From Chelatococcus albus (GTDB taxonomy: Bacteria > Pseudomonadota > Alphaproteobacteria > Rhizobiales > Beijerinckiaceae), in NCBI RefSeq assembly GCF_030067675.1, contig NZ_JASJEV010000001.1, forward strand, positions 324,309 to 388,308: DNA of 64,000 bases, given 5' to 3'. Positions 17,792 through 27,141 of the stretch are shown here, piece by piece. Under the pieces are notes generated by a model that saw nothing but the letters and a program-made list of their open reading frames with translations, searched no databases and was not told the origin of the DNA. Position 1 is the first letter of the stretch; each line of letters begins with the position of its first letter. The translations under genes were made by a program, and so were the position numbers.

Positions 17792-18330
17792 GAGCACTCC
17801 CCTGCGAATCGCGCCGCTGGTGGAAACGGCGCCTCGGCGGCGAGCAGGGCCTCTAGATCGAACCCGGCGAGGTCCGCCTCGGCCGCCCGGACGTAGGCCG
17901 CGAGCCCAAAGGCCGGCGCCCCGCCGCCGCAGACGTTGCGCGCCAGCGTTTCGGCGAGCGCACCCGCATCCTCGGACGCGAGCGCCTCGTCGTAACTCTT
18001 CACGCGACCATAGAACGCCTTGGCAATCGTCTTCATCTTTTTCGGAACCGAGAGGTCGCCGATGCCGATCTCGCGCAGCGCCCGCTCCAGCTCACGGAAG
18101 GATACATCGACGAGTTCCTGGCCGACGTCCCCCGCTGGCGCCGGCAGTCCACGCAGGCGGCGCAGCACGAGGAAGAGATGCAGGGTCAGCGCCTCGAAGC
18201 GTCCTTCCAGCGTGTCGGGAACGCCGAGCGCGGCGTAGAGCGCCGGCGCTCGGGACGCTTCCGCCGTACGCTGATAGAGCGTCTCGACCACATTCCCGCC
18301 ATGGTCGCGTCTGAACAGGCGCAGAATCAT
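17788..18330 (-). CDS. Ubiquinol-cytochrome c chaperone (Cbp3 family)
   Basis: A protein of about 180 residues of the ubiquinol-cytochrome c chaperone family (yeast Cbp3 homologues), expected to help assemble cytochrome b into the bc1 complex. It starts MILRLFRRD and contains RFEALTLHLFLVLRRL, VGQELVDVSFRELERALREI and GDLSVPKKMKTIAKAFYGR, all typical of the family core. ATG 18330 is preferred; an upstream in-frame TTG at 18345 would add five residues. Its last codons overlap the DUF177 start by four bases. It diverges from the BamE-type lipoprotein gene across about 118 bases that must hold both promoters. Confidence 0.9.
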   Translation of the reverse strand: MILRLFRRDHGGNVVETLYQRTAEASRAPALYAALGVPDTLEGRFEALTLHLFLVLRRLRGLPAPAGDVGQELVDVSFRELERALREIGIGDLSVPKKMKTIAKAFYGRVKSYDEALASEDAGALAETLARNVCGGGAPAFGLAAYVRAAEADLAGFDLEALLAAEAPFPPAARFAGECS

Positions 18331-18448
18331 GAACCTTCGGCGCAATCCCGGCGCCGCCTTGTCAAAGCCACGAGCGCGGGTTACGGCATCGCGGGGTCTC
18401 GATGCAAGCGCCGCGCTCCGTCATCGAGGGCAAGAACGGGTGGAACGA

Positions 18449-18934
18449 ATGACTTTGCAAAGGTCCGCGTCCTTGAAGCGCCTCGCGGCGATGGTCGTGC
18501 TCGGTTCAGCGCTCGGCGTTGGCCTTTCCGGTTGCCAGAACAGCGGCCTCGGCGAAACGCTGACCAGGGGCTACGTCATCGACGAGCGAACTCTCGCCGA
18601 GATCAAGCCGGGCATGAACGTGGAGAAGGTCCTGTCGACACTCGGCACGCCCTCCACGGTCTCGACCGTCGGCAACAAGACCTTCTACTACATCAGCCAG
18701 ACGATGCGCCGCACGGTGCAGTTCCTCGAGCCGAAGGTCGTCGACCAACGCGTCGTCGCCGTCTATTTCGACAAGAACTTCAAGGTCGAGCGCGTCGCGA
18801 ACTACGGCCTGCAGGACGGCGTGCTGTTCGACTTCATCAGCCGCACGACGCCGACAAGCGGCCAGGACCAGTCCTTCGTGCGTCAGATGTTCCGTGGCCT
18901 GGGCGCCGGCTCATTCAACCCCTTCGGGGCATAG
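18449..18934 (+). CDS. BamE/SmpA-family outer membrane lipoprotein
   Basis: A 161-residue lipoprotein. Its signal peptide ends in the lipobox GLSGC. The mature part has the SmpA/OmlA fold signature: EIKPGMNVEKVLSTLGTPST, then TFYYISQTMRR and the beta-strand VVAVYFDKNFKVERVANYGL. BamE supports the BAM machine that inserts outer-membrane proteins. The alphaproteobacterial form is longer than the E. coli one and has the C-terminal extension seen here. ATG 18449 gives a proper lipoprotein signal; an upstream in-frame start at 18329 would bury it. It is monocistronic, diverging from the Cbp3 gene and followed by a strong terminator. Confidence 0.9.
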   Translation: MTLQRSASLKRLAAMVVLGSALGVGLSGCQNSGLGETLTRGYVIDERTLAEIKPGMNVEKVLSTLGTPSTVSTVGNKTFYYISQTMRRTVQFLEPKVVDQRVVAVYFDKNFKVERVANYGLQDGVLFDFISRTTPTSGQDQSFVRQMFRGLGAGSFNPFGA

Positions 18935-18965
18935 ACCGCAGCACCGACATCGGCACAGCGGATGC

Positions 18966-19000
18966 AAGAAGCCCCGCGGTCCCGGACCACGGGGCTTCTT
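18966..19000 (+). terminator. Bidirectional hairpin terminator
   Basis: AAGAAGCCCCG (18966-18976) and CGGGGCTTCTT (18990-19000) are perfect 11-base arms around a 13-base loop that itself contains GGTCC/GGACC. The A-rich start and T-rich end make it usable in both directions: for the BamE-type gene on the plus strand and for hppA, which ends at 19121 on the minus strand. Confidence 0.8.
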
Positions 19001-19120
19001 CTTGGCGCAAGCCCGGGAACGAACCATGCGGCCGCCGATCGCGCGCCCGCTTCCTTTCGCCTCGGCGGGCTTCCGGCGACGCGACGTCGCTCCGCCGGAA
19101 ACGGTTGCGAAGCGCGGCTG

Positions 19121-21244
19121 TCAGAAATGGGCGAGGACCGCGAGCAACAGCAGCGCGACAATGTTCGTGATCTTGATCATCGGATTCACCGCGGGGCCTG
19201 CCGTGTCCTTGTAAGGATCGCCGACCGTGTCGCCGGTCACCGCGGCCTTGTGCGCGTCCGAGCCCTTCCCGCCGTAGTGCCCCTCCTCGATGAACTTCTT
19301 GGCGTTGTCCCAGGCGCCGCCGCCGGAGGTCATCGACACGGCGACGAACAGGCCCGTCAGGATGACGCCGAGCAGCATGGCGCCCACGGCGGCGAAGGCA
19401 TCGTTCTTGCCGGCAATGGCAAGAACGACGACGTAGCAGACGATGGGCGAAAGCACCGGCAGAAGCGAGGGCACGACCATCTCGCGGATGGCTGCACGGG
19501 TCAGCATGTCCACGGCGCTGCCGTAGTCGGGCCGGTCCTTGCCCTCCATGATGCCGGGCTTCTCGCGAAACTGGCGGCGCACCTCCTCGACGATGGATGA
19601 CGCGGCGCGACCGACGGCCGTCATGCCCAGGCCGCCGAAGACGTAAGGCAGCAGGCCACCGAACAGGAGGCCTACGACGACGTAAGGGTTGGAGAGGGAA
19701 AAGTCGATCTTCACGCCCTGGAAGTAGGGAAAGGCCGCGCCGTTGCTTGTAAAATAGCTGAGATCCGACGTGTAGGCGGCGAAGAGCACGAGGGCGCCGA
19801 GACCGGCCGAACCGATGGCATAGCCCTTGGTCACGGCCTTGGTGGTGTTGCCGACCGCATCGAGCGCGTCCGTCGATTTGCGCACTTCCTTCGGCAGCCC
19901 GGCCATCTCCGCGATGCCGCCGGCATTGTCCGTCACGGGCCCGAAGGCATCAAGCGCGACGACAACCCCGGCGAGCGCCAGCATCGCCGTCACCGCGATG
20001 GCGATGCCGAAGAGCCCGGCGAGCTTGAAGGTCACGATGATGCCGGTGATGATGACGAGCGCCGGCATCGCCGTCGACTCGAGCGACACGGCGAGGCCCT
20101 GGATGACGTTGGTGCCGTGGCCGGTCACGGAGGCGGCGGCGATCGACTGCACCGGCCGGTAGGTCGTGCCTGTGAAGTATTCCGTGATGATGACGATGAG
20201 CGCCGTTACCACGAGGCCGACCACTGCGCACCAGAAGAGCGCTCCCGAGGTGAAGGTCGCTCCGCTGGAGGTCTTCAATTCCACGCCGAAGCCGCCGAAG
20301 ACGAGCCAGGTGACGATGGCAATGCCGACGATGGAAAGCACGCCCGTGGCGATGAAGCCCTTGTAGAGCGCGCCCATGATGGATTGGTTGGCGCCAAGCT
20401 TGACGAAGAAGGTGCCTGCGATCGAAGTCACGATGCAGGCGGCACAGATCGCAAGGGGATAGAGCAGCACCGACGTGAGGATCGGCTGCCCGGCAAAGAA
20501 GATGGCGGCGAGTACCATCGTGGCGACGACCGTCACGGCGTAGGTCTCGAACAGGTCCGCCGCCATGCCAGCGCAGTCGCCGACATTGTCGCCGACGTTG
20601 TCGGCAATGGTGGCCGGGTTACGCGGATCGTCCTCCGGAATGCCTGCCTCGACCTTGCCGACGAGGTCGCCGCCGACGTCGGCGCCCTTGGTGAAGATGC
20701 CGCCGCCGAGGCGCGCGAAGATCGAGATGAGCGACGCGCCGAAGCCGAGCGCCACCAAGGCGTCGACAACCACGCGGTCGGACGGTGCCTTGCCCATCAC
20801 CTGGGTGAGCACCGTGTAGTAGACCGAGACGCCGAGCAGGGCGAGGCCCGCGACGAGCAGCCCGGTCACCGCACCCGACCTGAAGGCGAGATCGAGACCG
20901 GAGGCGAGCGATTGCGTCGCCGCCTGCGCGGTGCGCACGTTCGCTCTGACGGACACGTTCATGCCGATGAAGCCGGCCGACGCCGAGAGCACGGCGCCGA
21001 TGGCGAAGCCGAAGGCCACCGTCGGCCCCAGGAACCAGGCGAGGATGATGAACAGCAGGATGCCGACGACCGCGATCGTCGAGTATTGGCGGCGCAGGTA
21101 GGCCTGTGCGCCCTCGCGGATGGCGCCGGCGATCTCCTGCATGCGCTGCGAGCCGGCGTCCGCGGCCATCACGGATTGAATGGTGAAGACGCCATAGACA
21201 ATGGATAGGGCGCCCGCGACGATGATGAGTACAAGTGCGGTCAT
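19121..21244 (-). CDS. hppA: Proton-translocating pyrophosphatase, K+-independent type
   Basis: A 707-residue membrane pyrophosphatase with about 16 helices that couples PPi hydrolysis to proton pumping. The substrate site is intact: [16 protein letters not shown] (about 184-199), [20 protein letters not shown] (205-224), and the acidic C-terminal motif with [20 protein letters not shown]. In [10 protein letters not shown] the residue at position 469 is lysine; K+-dependent enzymes have alanine there, so this is the K+-independent class, as in Rhodospirillum. The start is ATG 21244 with GGAAGGACCT upstream; 18 extra residues from an upstream start are unlikely. It follows the MFS gene after a 226-base gap that contains an inverted repeat, so it may have its own promoter. 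Confidence 0.96.
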   Translation of the reverse strand: MTALVLIIVAGALSIVYGVFTIQSVMAADAGSQRMQEIAGAIREGAQAYLRRQYSTIAVVGILLFIILAWFLGPTVAFGFAIGAVLSASAGFIGMNVSVRANVRTAQAATQSLASGLDLAFRSGAVTGLLVAGLALLGVSVYYTVLTQVMGKAPSDRVVVDALVALGFGASLISIFARLGGGIFTKGADVGGDLVGKVEAGIPEDDPRNPATIADNVGDNVGDCAGMAADLFETYAVTVVATMVLAAIFFAGQPILTSVLLYPLAICAACIVTSIAGTFFVKLGANQSIMGALYKGFIATGVLSIVGIAIVTWLVFGGFGVELKTSSGATFTSGALFWCAVVGLVVTALIVIITEYFTGTTYRPVQSIAAASVTGHGTNVIQGLAVSLESTAMPALVIITGIIVTFKLAGLFGIAIAVTAMLALAGVVVALDAFGPVTDNAGGIAEMAGLPKEVRKSTDALDAVGNTTKAVTKGYAIGSAGLGALVLFAAYTSDLSYFTSNGAAFPYFQGVKIDFSLSNPYVVVGLLFGGLLPYVFGGLGMTAVGRAASSIVEEVRRQFREKPGIMEGKDRPDYGSAVDMLTRAAIREMVVPSLLPVLSPIVCYVVVLAIAGKNDAFAAVGAMLLGVILTGLFVAVSMTSGGGAWDNAKKFIEEGHYGGKGSDAHKAAVTGDTVGDPYKDTAGPAVNPMIKITNIVALLLLAVLAHF

Positions 21245-21321
21245 AGGTCCTTCCCTAGTGTCCTGGGAGGATCGCACGCACACGACATCCGGCCTCACGG
21301 CCGGATCGGCCGCGTTTTCTC

Positions 21322-21356
21322 CCCCGAGCCCGAGTTGTTGTCAGGGTGGCTCGGGG
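21322..21356. repeat. Inverted repeat in the hppA leader region
   Basis: CCCCGAGCC (21322-21330) and GGCTCGGGG (21348-21356) form perfect 9-base arms with a 17-base loop in the gap between the MFS gene and hppA. It could end MFS transcription or form a leader structure of hppA; there is no T-run on the minus strand, so simple intrinsic termination is doubtful. Confidence 0.4.
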
Positions 21357-21470
21357 CAAGGTGAGCAAAAAACACGGCGTTAAGCAAACATGACGTCGCG
21401 AAGTCGGCGAGAAATCGCCGTACTCGCGTCCGCAGCCTCCAAATGTGGCAGTTTGCCGGGAAAATCCCGC

Positions 21471-22688
21471 TCAGGCAGCAGGGCGCCGGCGGCGCGTCGT
21501 GCGCGCCTGCCGGAGAACGAGGAGAATCACCACGGCGATCGGCGGAAAGACGAGCCAGTTGACCGTCGTCCAGCCGGCGGCGTCGAGCAGCTTCCCGGAG
21601 GAGAACGACGCCAGCGCCACAGAGCCGAAGACGAGGAAGTCGTTCGCCGCCTGCACCTTGGCCCGCTCCTCGGGGCGATAGCAGTCGGTGACCATGGCCG
21701 TCGCGCCGATGAAACCGAAGTTCCAGCCGAGGCCGAGCAGCACGAGCGCGATCCAGAAATGCGCCACGCCAAGCCCGGACAGCGCCACGGCGGCTGCAAC
21801 GGCAATGAGCGCAAGGCCTGTCGCAGTGACGGCTTCCTTGCCGAAGCGCGCGATGAGCCGCCCCGTGAAGAAGCTCGGCGCGAACATCGACAGCACATGC
21901 CACTGGATGCCGAGCGCCGCCTCACCGATCGAATGGCCGCAGCCGACCATGGCCAGCGGCGCCGCCGTCATCATGAAGCTCATGAGGCCGTAGGAGACGA
22001 GGCCGGACACGACGGCGATGATGAAACGGGGCGTGCGCACGATCTCGACGAGCGGCCGACCGCCGGCCGGGGGCAGTGCTCCGACCGGCGGCGCGCGCAA
22101 TTGCGCCACGACGGGAACGGCGAGGAGCGCCAGGGCGCCCTGCGCCAGGAAGCTGCCGGCGAAGCTCACCCCCGGCAGGGCGTCACGCGTCCAGATGACG
22201 AGTTGCGGGCCGATGACGGCGCTCGCGAGGCCTCCGAACATGACCCAGGAGATGGCGCGCGGGCGAAAGGCCTCGCTCGCCACGTCAGCGGCCGCGAATC
22301 GGTAGCTCTGCACGAAGGCGCCGTAGATTCCGGCGACCAGGGTGCCCAGGCAGAAGACGGCGAAGGCGCCAAGCGAGATCCCCGCTGTGGCGATCGCGCC
22401 CGCCACCGCCCCGATCAGCGCGCCGATGAGGTAGCCCGGGCGGCGGCCGAGGCGTCGCATGAGCATGGCCGCCGGGATGGTGCCCATCGCAAGCCCGAGA
22501 TTGAGGAGGCTCACCGGCAGCGTCGCCAGCGCCTTGTCGCTTGCCAGCATGTGGCCGACGATCCCCCCGAGCGAGACGACGATGGGCGGGCTCGCCCCAC
22601 CAAGGGCCTGGGCACAGGCAAGGACGAGAACATTGCGACGCGCCAGCCGGTCGTGGTCCGTCGTCGCCCTGTGAGCTCCGCCGTGCAT
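21471..22688 (-). CDS. MFS transporter
   Basis: A 405-residue major facilitator protein with twelve predicted helices. The loop 2-3 motif reads MLMRRLGRRPGYLIGALIG, a good match to the G-x-L-a-D-r-x-G-r-k-x motif region, and the equivalent in the second half reads GRLIARFGKEAVTATG. Late in the protein, NFGFIGATAMVTDCYRPEERAKVQ resembles the YbjJ/NepI-like sugar or drug efflux groups. It lies 11 bases after thiL on the same strand and is probably read from the rib-nusB-thiL operon. The substrate is unknown; thiamine or riboflavin-related export is possible from context only. Confidence 0.85.
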   Translation of the reverse strand: MHGGAHRATTDHDRLARRNVLVLACAQALGGASPPIVVSLGGIVGHMLASDKALATLPVSLLNLGLAMGTIPAAMLMRRLGRRPGYLIGALIGAVAGAIATAGISLGAFAVFCLGTLVAGIYGAFVQSYRFAAADVASEAFRPRAISWVMFGGLASAVIGPQLVIWTRDALPGVSFAGSFLAQGALALLAVPVVAQLRAPPVGALPPAGGRPLVEIVRTPRFIIAVVSGLVSYGLMSFMMTAAPLAMVGCGHSIGEAALGIQWHVLSMFAPSFFTGRLIARFGKEAVTATGLALIAVAAAVALSGLGVAHFWIALVLLGLGWNFGFIGATAMVTDCYRPEERAKVQAANDFLVFGSVALASFSSGKLLDAAGWTTVNWLVFPPIAVVILLVLRQARTTRRRRPAA

Positions 22689-22699
22689 GAGTCCCGCTT

Positions 22700-23695
22700 T
22701 CAGAAATGGCTGAACGATTGCCGGCCGAACTGCCGCGGCCCACGCTGGTCACGGATCGCGAGTTCGCCCTTGCCGGCCTGCACTTCGCCGATGACGCTGA
22801 GGGCCACTCCCGCAGCATCCGCTGCCGCCCGCAGCGATGTCAGCCTGCCTTCCGGCACCGTGCACAGGATTTCGTAGTCGTCGCCCCCGGTGACGGCGGT
22901 CTCCAGCAGTTGCGGCCTCGCGCCGATGGCCGCGCGTGCGGCAGCGGAGAGGGGCACGGCATCGAGGTCGAGCTCACCGCTCACGCCCGAGGCCTTCAAC
23001 AGTTTGGCTAGGTCGCCGACGAGCCCGTCGGACACATCCATCGCGGCATTGGCATGGTCGCGGATAGCCCGGGCGAAGAGACAGCGCGGCTCGGGCTGGA
23101 GATAGCGGTCGGCAAGATGAGCCTTCTCCGCGGGGCTCAGCACATTGGCCCAGGCGGAGGTCGGTTCGCTGCGCAGCGCAAGGCCGAGTGAAGCGTCACC
23201 GATCGTGCCCGTGACGAGGATCCTGTCGCCCGGACGGGCACCGAGCCGGGTCACCATGCGACCGGTCGGCAGGGCGCCGAAGGCCGTCACCGACAGGGTG
23301 AGCGGCCCGGGCGTCCTCACCGTGTCACCGCCGAGCAAGGGGCAATGGTAGCGGTGGGCATCCTCGCCGAGGGCTGCGGCGAAGGCGGCCAGCCAGTCGA
23401 CCGTCCAGTCCGGAGGCAGGGCGACGGTGATCAGAAAGCCGAGGGGATCGGCCCCCTTGGCCGCAAGATCGGAGAGATTGACGCGCAAAGCCTTGCGCGC
23501 GACCGATCCGGCCGGATCGGTCGCGAAGAAATGCACGCCGGCGACCAGGGCATCGGCGGTGAGGACGAGATCCTGCCCCTCCGGCGGCTGCAGCCGGGCG
23601 GCATCGTCCTTGAGCGAAAAGGCACCTGCTCCGGCAATCGGCGCGAAGAGCCGTGCGATCAGCTCGTCTTCGGAGAGGCGCTCGCCCGAGGTCAT
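22700..23695 (-). CDS. thiL: Thiamine-monophosphate kinase
   Basis: ThiL phosphorylates thiamine monophosphate to the active cofactor thiamine diphosphate, using ATP and Mg2+, in the cytosol. The 331-residue protein has the family pattern: SEDELIARLFAP at the N-terminus, KDDAARL and DALVAGVHFF, RKALRVNLSDLAAKGADPLG, PLLGGDTVRT, AMDVSDGLVGDLAKLL and TGGDDYEILCTVP, which together hold the nucleotide- and metal-binding aspartates. It follows nusB by 28 bases, an arrangement usual in proteobacteria. Confidence 0.95.
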   Translation of the reverse strand: MTSGERLSEDELIARLFAPIAGAGAFSLKDDAARLQPPEGQDLVLTADALVAGVHFFATDPAGSVARKALRVNLSDLAAKGADPLGFLITVALPPDWTVDWLAAFAAALGEDAHRYHCPLLGGDTVRTPGPLTLSVTAFGALPTGRMVTRLGARPGDRILVTGTIGDASLGLALRSEPTSAWANVLSPAEKAHLADRYLQPEPRCLFARAIRDHANAAMDVSDGLVGDLAKLLKASGVSGELDLDAVPLSAAARAAIGARPQLLETAVTGGDDYEILCTVPEGRLTSLRAAADAAGVALSVIGEVQAGKGELAIRDQRGPRQFGRQSFSHF

Positions 23696-23723
23696 GCCAA
23701 CGGTCCCCTCCCCGCTTCGCCGG

Positions 23724-24188
23724 TCACCCGCGCGCGTTGAGCTCGTTCTGGCGCACGTCCCGCCCGATGGTGTCCAGCACCGCGTTCAACAGCCCCGGCT
23801 CGTCGTCCTGGTAGAAGGCACGCGCGACGTCGACATATTCGGAGATCACGACGCGCGCCGGCACGTCCTTGCGGAAGAAGAGCTCGTAGGCGCCGGCGCG
23901 CAGGGCGGCGCGCAGCACGGCCTCGACGCGCCTGAGCGGCCAGCCCTTGGCCAGCGCCTCGTCAACCCTCCGGTCGATGAGCTTCTGCTCGCGCACGACG
24001 CCGGCGACAATGTCGCGAAAGAAGGCGGCCTCGGCCGGCTTGAACTCGACGCCCTCGACCTCCTGGCCGATCCAGTGGGCCTCGAACTCCGCCACCGCCT
24101 CGACCACGCCCTTGCCGGCGATGTCCATCTCGTACAGCGCCTGTACGGCGGCAAGCCGGGCGGCGCTGCGCCTCTCGCCCTTGCTCAT
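23724..24188 (-). CDS. nusB: Transcription antitermination factor NusB
   Basis: NusB binds boxA RNA with NusE (S10) and promotes antitermination in rRNA operons. The 154-residue all-helical protein begins [20 protein letters not shown] and has the conserved helices DKGVVEAV-like, [20 protein letters not shown] and [14 protein letters not shown], ending with [14 protein letters not shown] and FLNAVLD-like text (here [14 protein letters not shown]). ATG 24188 overlaps the ribH stop as ATGA, so the two are translationally coupled. Confidence 0.95.
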   Translation of the reverse strand: MSKGERRSAARLAAVQALYEMDIAGKGVVEAVAEFEAHWIGQEVEGVEFKPAEAAFFRDIVAGVVREQKLIDRRVDEALAKGWPLRRVEAVLRAALRAGAYELFFRKDVPARVVISEYVDVARAFYQDDEPGLLNAVLDTIGRDVRQNELNARG

Positions 24189-24685
24189 CGCACGCCGACT
24201 CCCGCGCCGAGGCGCCGCTTGTGGCGGAGCACGGCGAGCGCCGCCTCCGCCGCCCCGCCACCCTTGTTCATCTCGGCCACGCGGGCGCGCGCCCAAGCCT
24301 GGGCATCGTTCTCGACCGTGAGAATGCCGTTGCCGAGCGGCAGCCCGCGGGCGACCGAAAGATCCATGAGGGCGCGCGAGCTTTCGCCCGCCACGATGTC
24401 GTAATGCCCTGTCTCACCGCGAATGACGCAGCCGAGCGCCACGGCCGCCTCGTAGGGTGTTCCCTTCGCCGCGGCAGCGTCGAGGGCGATCGCGATCATG
24501 GCCGGGATTTCGAGCGCCCCTGGAACGGTCAGGACCTCGACGATCGCGCCCGCCCGCTCGAGTGCGCCGCGCGCGCCGGCGAGCAGCTCGTCGGCAATAT
24601 CGTCGTAGAAGCGCGCCTCGACGATGAGGACGCGGGCGCCCGTCACAGGCGTGTCGTCGAATGCGGCTTGGCGGGGTGCGGCCAT
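24185..24685 (-). CDS. ribH: 6,7-dimethyl-8-ribityllumazine synthase
   Basis: Lumazine synthase condenses 5-amino-6-ribitylamino-uracil with dihydroxybutanone phosphate in riboflavin synthesis and forms icosahedral or pentameric shells. The 166-residue protein has the expected motifs: [48 protein letters not shown] with the catalytic histidine, and [19 protein letters not shown]. It lies 120 bases after ribE on the same strand. That gap holds a small CCCCGC/GCGGGG hairpin but no riboswitch-like structure I can recognise. Confidence 0.96.
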   Translation of the reverse strand: MAAPRQAAFDDTPVTGARVLIVEARFYDDIADELLAGARGALERAGAIVEVLTVPGALEIPAMIAIALDAAAAKGTPYEAAVALGCVIRGETGHYDIVAGESSRALMDLSVARGLPLGNGILTVENDAQAWARARVAEMNKGGGAAEAALAVLRHKRRLGAGVGVR

Positions 24686-24805
24686 GATCTCGCGTCAACC
24701 AGTTGCGCCTCGCGGCGATGGGAGAATTGTTGTGTTGGGCGCCCGGGCGAGGCCGGGCCGACCGGCAGTTGCGCTTGCGCGCCCCCCGCGATTGCGGGGC
24801 TCGCG

Positions 24806-25456
24806 TCAGTAGCCCGCCGCCCGCGCCTCCGCAAGTCGCGCCGCGTAGCGGGCCATCAGATCGACCTCGAGGTTGACCTTGTCCCCTGCCTTGCGCTCAC
24901 CCCACGTGGTGATGGTGAGCGTGTGCGGGATGAGCAGCACGGAAAAGACGTCGCCGTCGACGGAATTGACCGTCAGCGAGGTGCCGTCGAGGCCGACCGA
25001 ACCCTTCTCGGCGATGAAGCGCGCGAGCTCCCGGGGCGCGCGAATGTCGAAGCGCGCCGTCGGTCCCCACGGATCGTCGCTTCCTCCGCCCGCCTCCGTG
25101 ATATCCACACGCGCCAGGATTTCGGCGACGCCGTCGACATGGCCGGTGACGACGTGCCCCCCGAGCTCGTCGCCGATCTTCATCGAGCGCTCGAGATTGA
25201 CCCGCGTCCCTGGGGTCCAGGCGGCCACGGTCGTCCGTTGCAGGGTCTCCGCTGCGGCGTCAACGTCGAACCACGAGCCGCCGTCGCGCGGCCCTACCGC
25301 GACCACCGTCAGGCAAGGCCCGCCGCAGGCGATCGAGGCGCCGATGGCGATGCTCGCCGGATCATAGGTCGAGTTGATGCGCAACCGGCGCAAGGTTCCC
25401 TGGAAATCCTCCGCCGCGACGATCTCGCCGACGTCCGTGACGATGCCAGTGAACAT
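24806..25456 (-). CDS. ribE: Riboflavin synthase, alpha subunit
   Basis: Riboflavin synthase dismutates two lumazine molecules to riboflavin. The 216-residue protein contains two repeated lumazine-binding domains: [12 protein letters not shown] at the N-terminus with GASIACGGPCLTV in the first, and GHVVTGHVDGVAEI with VGLDGTSLTVNSV in the second, then a short trimerisation helix ending in LMARYAARLAEAR. Its ATG start shares one base with the ribD stop (TGATG), so translation is coupled. Some annotators use the name ribC. Confidence 0.96.
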   Translation of the reverse strand: MFTGIVTDVGEIVAAEDFQGTLRRLRINSTYDPASIAIGASIACGGPCLTVVAVGPRDGGSWFDVDAAAETLQRTTVAAWTPGTRVNLERSMKIGDELGGHVVTGHVDGVAEILARVDITEAGGGSDDPWGPTARFDIRAPRELARFIAEKGSVGLDGTSLTVNSVDGDVFSVLLIPHTLTITTWGERKAGDKVNLEVDLMARYAARLAEARAAGY

Positions 25457-26625
25457 CAGAAAACTCTCTCAAAGCATTGGAATAGATCGTTTTCCGCCAG
25501 AAAGCGGGTCGCAGGAAGGAAGCGTCTTGCGTCCGCGAGCGCGAGAGACAGTACGGGCCCGGGTGCAGGCACGCCCATCGCGCCGAGCGGCACCGAGCCC
25601 GTGACCAGTACGACGTCGTCCGTCAGATCGGCCTCCGTCAGGGCTTCCGCAAGAGCCGGCCCGCCTTCGCAGAAGATCCGCGTCATGCCGCGCTCGGCGA
25701 GGACCTCGAGCGCCGCCCTGAGATGCGGCCGTCCGTCATCCCCGAGACCGACGCGCATGACCTCGACGCCCGCGGCGACGAGGGCGCGCTCGGCGTCGAC
25801 AGGAGCCGTCTCGGCCGCCACGATCCAGGTCGGCACCTCGCGCGCCGTCGCGACGAGCCTCGCCGTGAGGGGTGTGCGCAGGGCACTGTCCAGCACCACC
25901 CGCACGGGCGAGCGGTGTTCGAGACCCGGCAGGCGGACGGTGAGCTGCGGATCGTCGGCGAGCACGGTGCCCACGCCGACGAGGATCGCATCGGCGTGGG
26001 CGCGCATGAGGTGCACGCGCGCGTTTGCAGCCGCCCCTGTGATGAGCAGCCGCTCGCCGGACAGGCGCGCCGCATAGCCGTCGGCGGTGCGCGCGAGCTT
26101 GACGGTCACCGCCGGGCGCCGGCGCGTCACGCGCATGATGTGGCCGCGATGCGACCGCCGCGCCTCGTCCGCCAGGACGCCAACGTCGACGGCGATGCCG
26201 GCCTCGCGCAGGCGCGCGTGGCCGCGACCGGCGACACGCGCATCGGGATCCTCGATGGCGGACACGACCCGCGCGAGGCCCGCGGCGATGATCGCGTCAG
26301 CGCAGGGCGGTGTGCGGCCGAAATGGGAGCAGGGCTCCAGCCCGACGTAGAGGGTCGCGCCGCGTGCCGCCTCGCCGGCCATGGCGATCGCCATCGGTTC
26401 GCCGTGCGGGCGTCCGCCGGGCTGCGTCACGCCCCGGCCGACGATCACGGGGCCGCTGGCGCTCTGGCGGACGATGACCGCCCCCACCGAAGGGTTGGGC
26501 CAGGTCAGGCCGAGATGACGTGCGCCGAGGGCCAGGGCATCGCGCATGAAGCGCGCGTCCAGGGCCGGATCATGCGGCAGCACTGGCGGCGGTTCGAGGA
26601 CGGAATGCATGCCGGGCGGGATCAT
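25456..26625 (-). CDS. ribD: Bifunctional riboflavin deaminase/reductase RibD
   Basis: RibD carries out the deaminase and reductase steps that follow GTP cyclohydrolase II in riboflavin synthesis. Of 389 residues, about 20-150 form the zinc deaminase ([18 protein letters not shown] with the ligand histidine and catalytic glutamate, and [12 protein letters not shown] with the ligand cysteines) and about 165-385 form the NADPH-dependent reductase ([27 protein letters not shown]). Start ATG 26625 overlaps the nrdR stop as ATGA; a second ATG lies five codons on. Genes for RibA/RibB are not in this window. Confidence 0.95.
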   Translation of the reverse strand: MIPPGMHSVLEPPPVLPHDPALDARFMRDALALGARHLGLTWPNPSVGAVIVRQSASGPVIVGRGVTQPGGRPHGEPMAIAMAGEAARGATLYVGLEPCSHFGRTPPCADAIIAAGLARVVSAIEDPDARVAGRGHARLREAGIAVDVGVLADEARRSHRGHIMRVTRRRPAVTVKLARTADGYAARLSGERLLITGAAANARVHLMRAHADAILVGVGTVLADDPQLTVRLPGLEHRSPVRVVLDSALRTPLTARLVATAREVPTWIVAAETAPVDAERALVAAGVEVMRVGLGDDGRPHLRAALEVLAERGMTRIFCEGGPALAEALTEADLTDDVVLVTGSVPLGAMGVPAPGPVLSLALADARRFLPATRFLAENDLFQCFERVF

Positions 26626-27113
26626 CCCGCGTCGCGCAGACCGCCTTGGCCGGAAGCGCCCTCCTCGCTCGCGAGCTCACCGATGAGCTCCTCGAAGTCC
26701 TTCGCTTCGCGGAAATTGCGATAGACGGAGGCGAAGCGGACGTAGGCGACGCTGTCGAGATTCTTCAGTCCGTCCATGATGAGCTCGCCGATCCTCTCGC
26801 TCGGCACCTCGGCCTCGCCGGAACTCTCGAGCTGGCGGACGATGCCGTTGATCATGCGCTCGATGCGCTCCGGATCGACCGGGCGCTTGCGCAGCGCGAT
26901 CTCGACCGAATGCTGCAGCTTGTCGCGGTCGAAGGGCACGCGCCGCCCCGACCGCTTGATCACCGTGAGCTCGCGCAGCTGGACCCGCTCGAAGGTGGTG
27001 AAGCGGCCGCCGCAATCGGGGCAGATGCGGCGGCGACGGATGGCGGAGGAATCGTCGGTCGGGCGCGAGTCCTTCACCTGCGTGTCGAGACTGCCGCAAT
27101 AGGGACACCGCAT
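26622..27113 (-). CDS. nrdR: Transcriptional repressor NrdR
   Basis: NrdR represses ribonucleotide reductase genes in response to ATP/dATP. The 163-residue protein has an N-terminal zinc ribbon with two cysteine pairs ([18 protein letters not shown] and [16 protein letters not shown]) and an ATP-cone domain ([20 protein letters not shown] to about residue 140, ending in [13 protein letters not shown]). It follows glyA by 28 bases and overlaps ribD, placing it in the middle of the glyA-nrdR-rib operon, as in many alphaproteobacteria. Confidence 0.96.
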   Translation of the reverse strand: MRCPYCGSLDTQVKDSRPTDDSSAIRRRRICPDCGGRFTTFERVQLRELTVIKRSGRRVPFDRDKLQHSVEIALRKRPVDPERIERMINGIVRQLESSGEAEVPSERIGELIMDGLKNLDSVAYVRFASVYRNFREAKDFEELIGELASEEGASGQGGLRDAG

Positions 27114-27141
27114 GACTGCCCTCCCCCCGACATATGCGCGA

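Noticed and set aside
23696-23723. Possible thiamine pyrophosphate riboswitch before thiL
   Set aside because: The gap from nusB is only 28 bases, too short for a THI element.
24686-24805. Possible FMN riboswitch near the riboflavin genes
   Set aside because: The 120-base gap between ribE and ribH holds only a short GC hairpin; I could not recognise the conserved RFN helices there or upstream of ribD, which overlaps nrdR.
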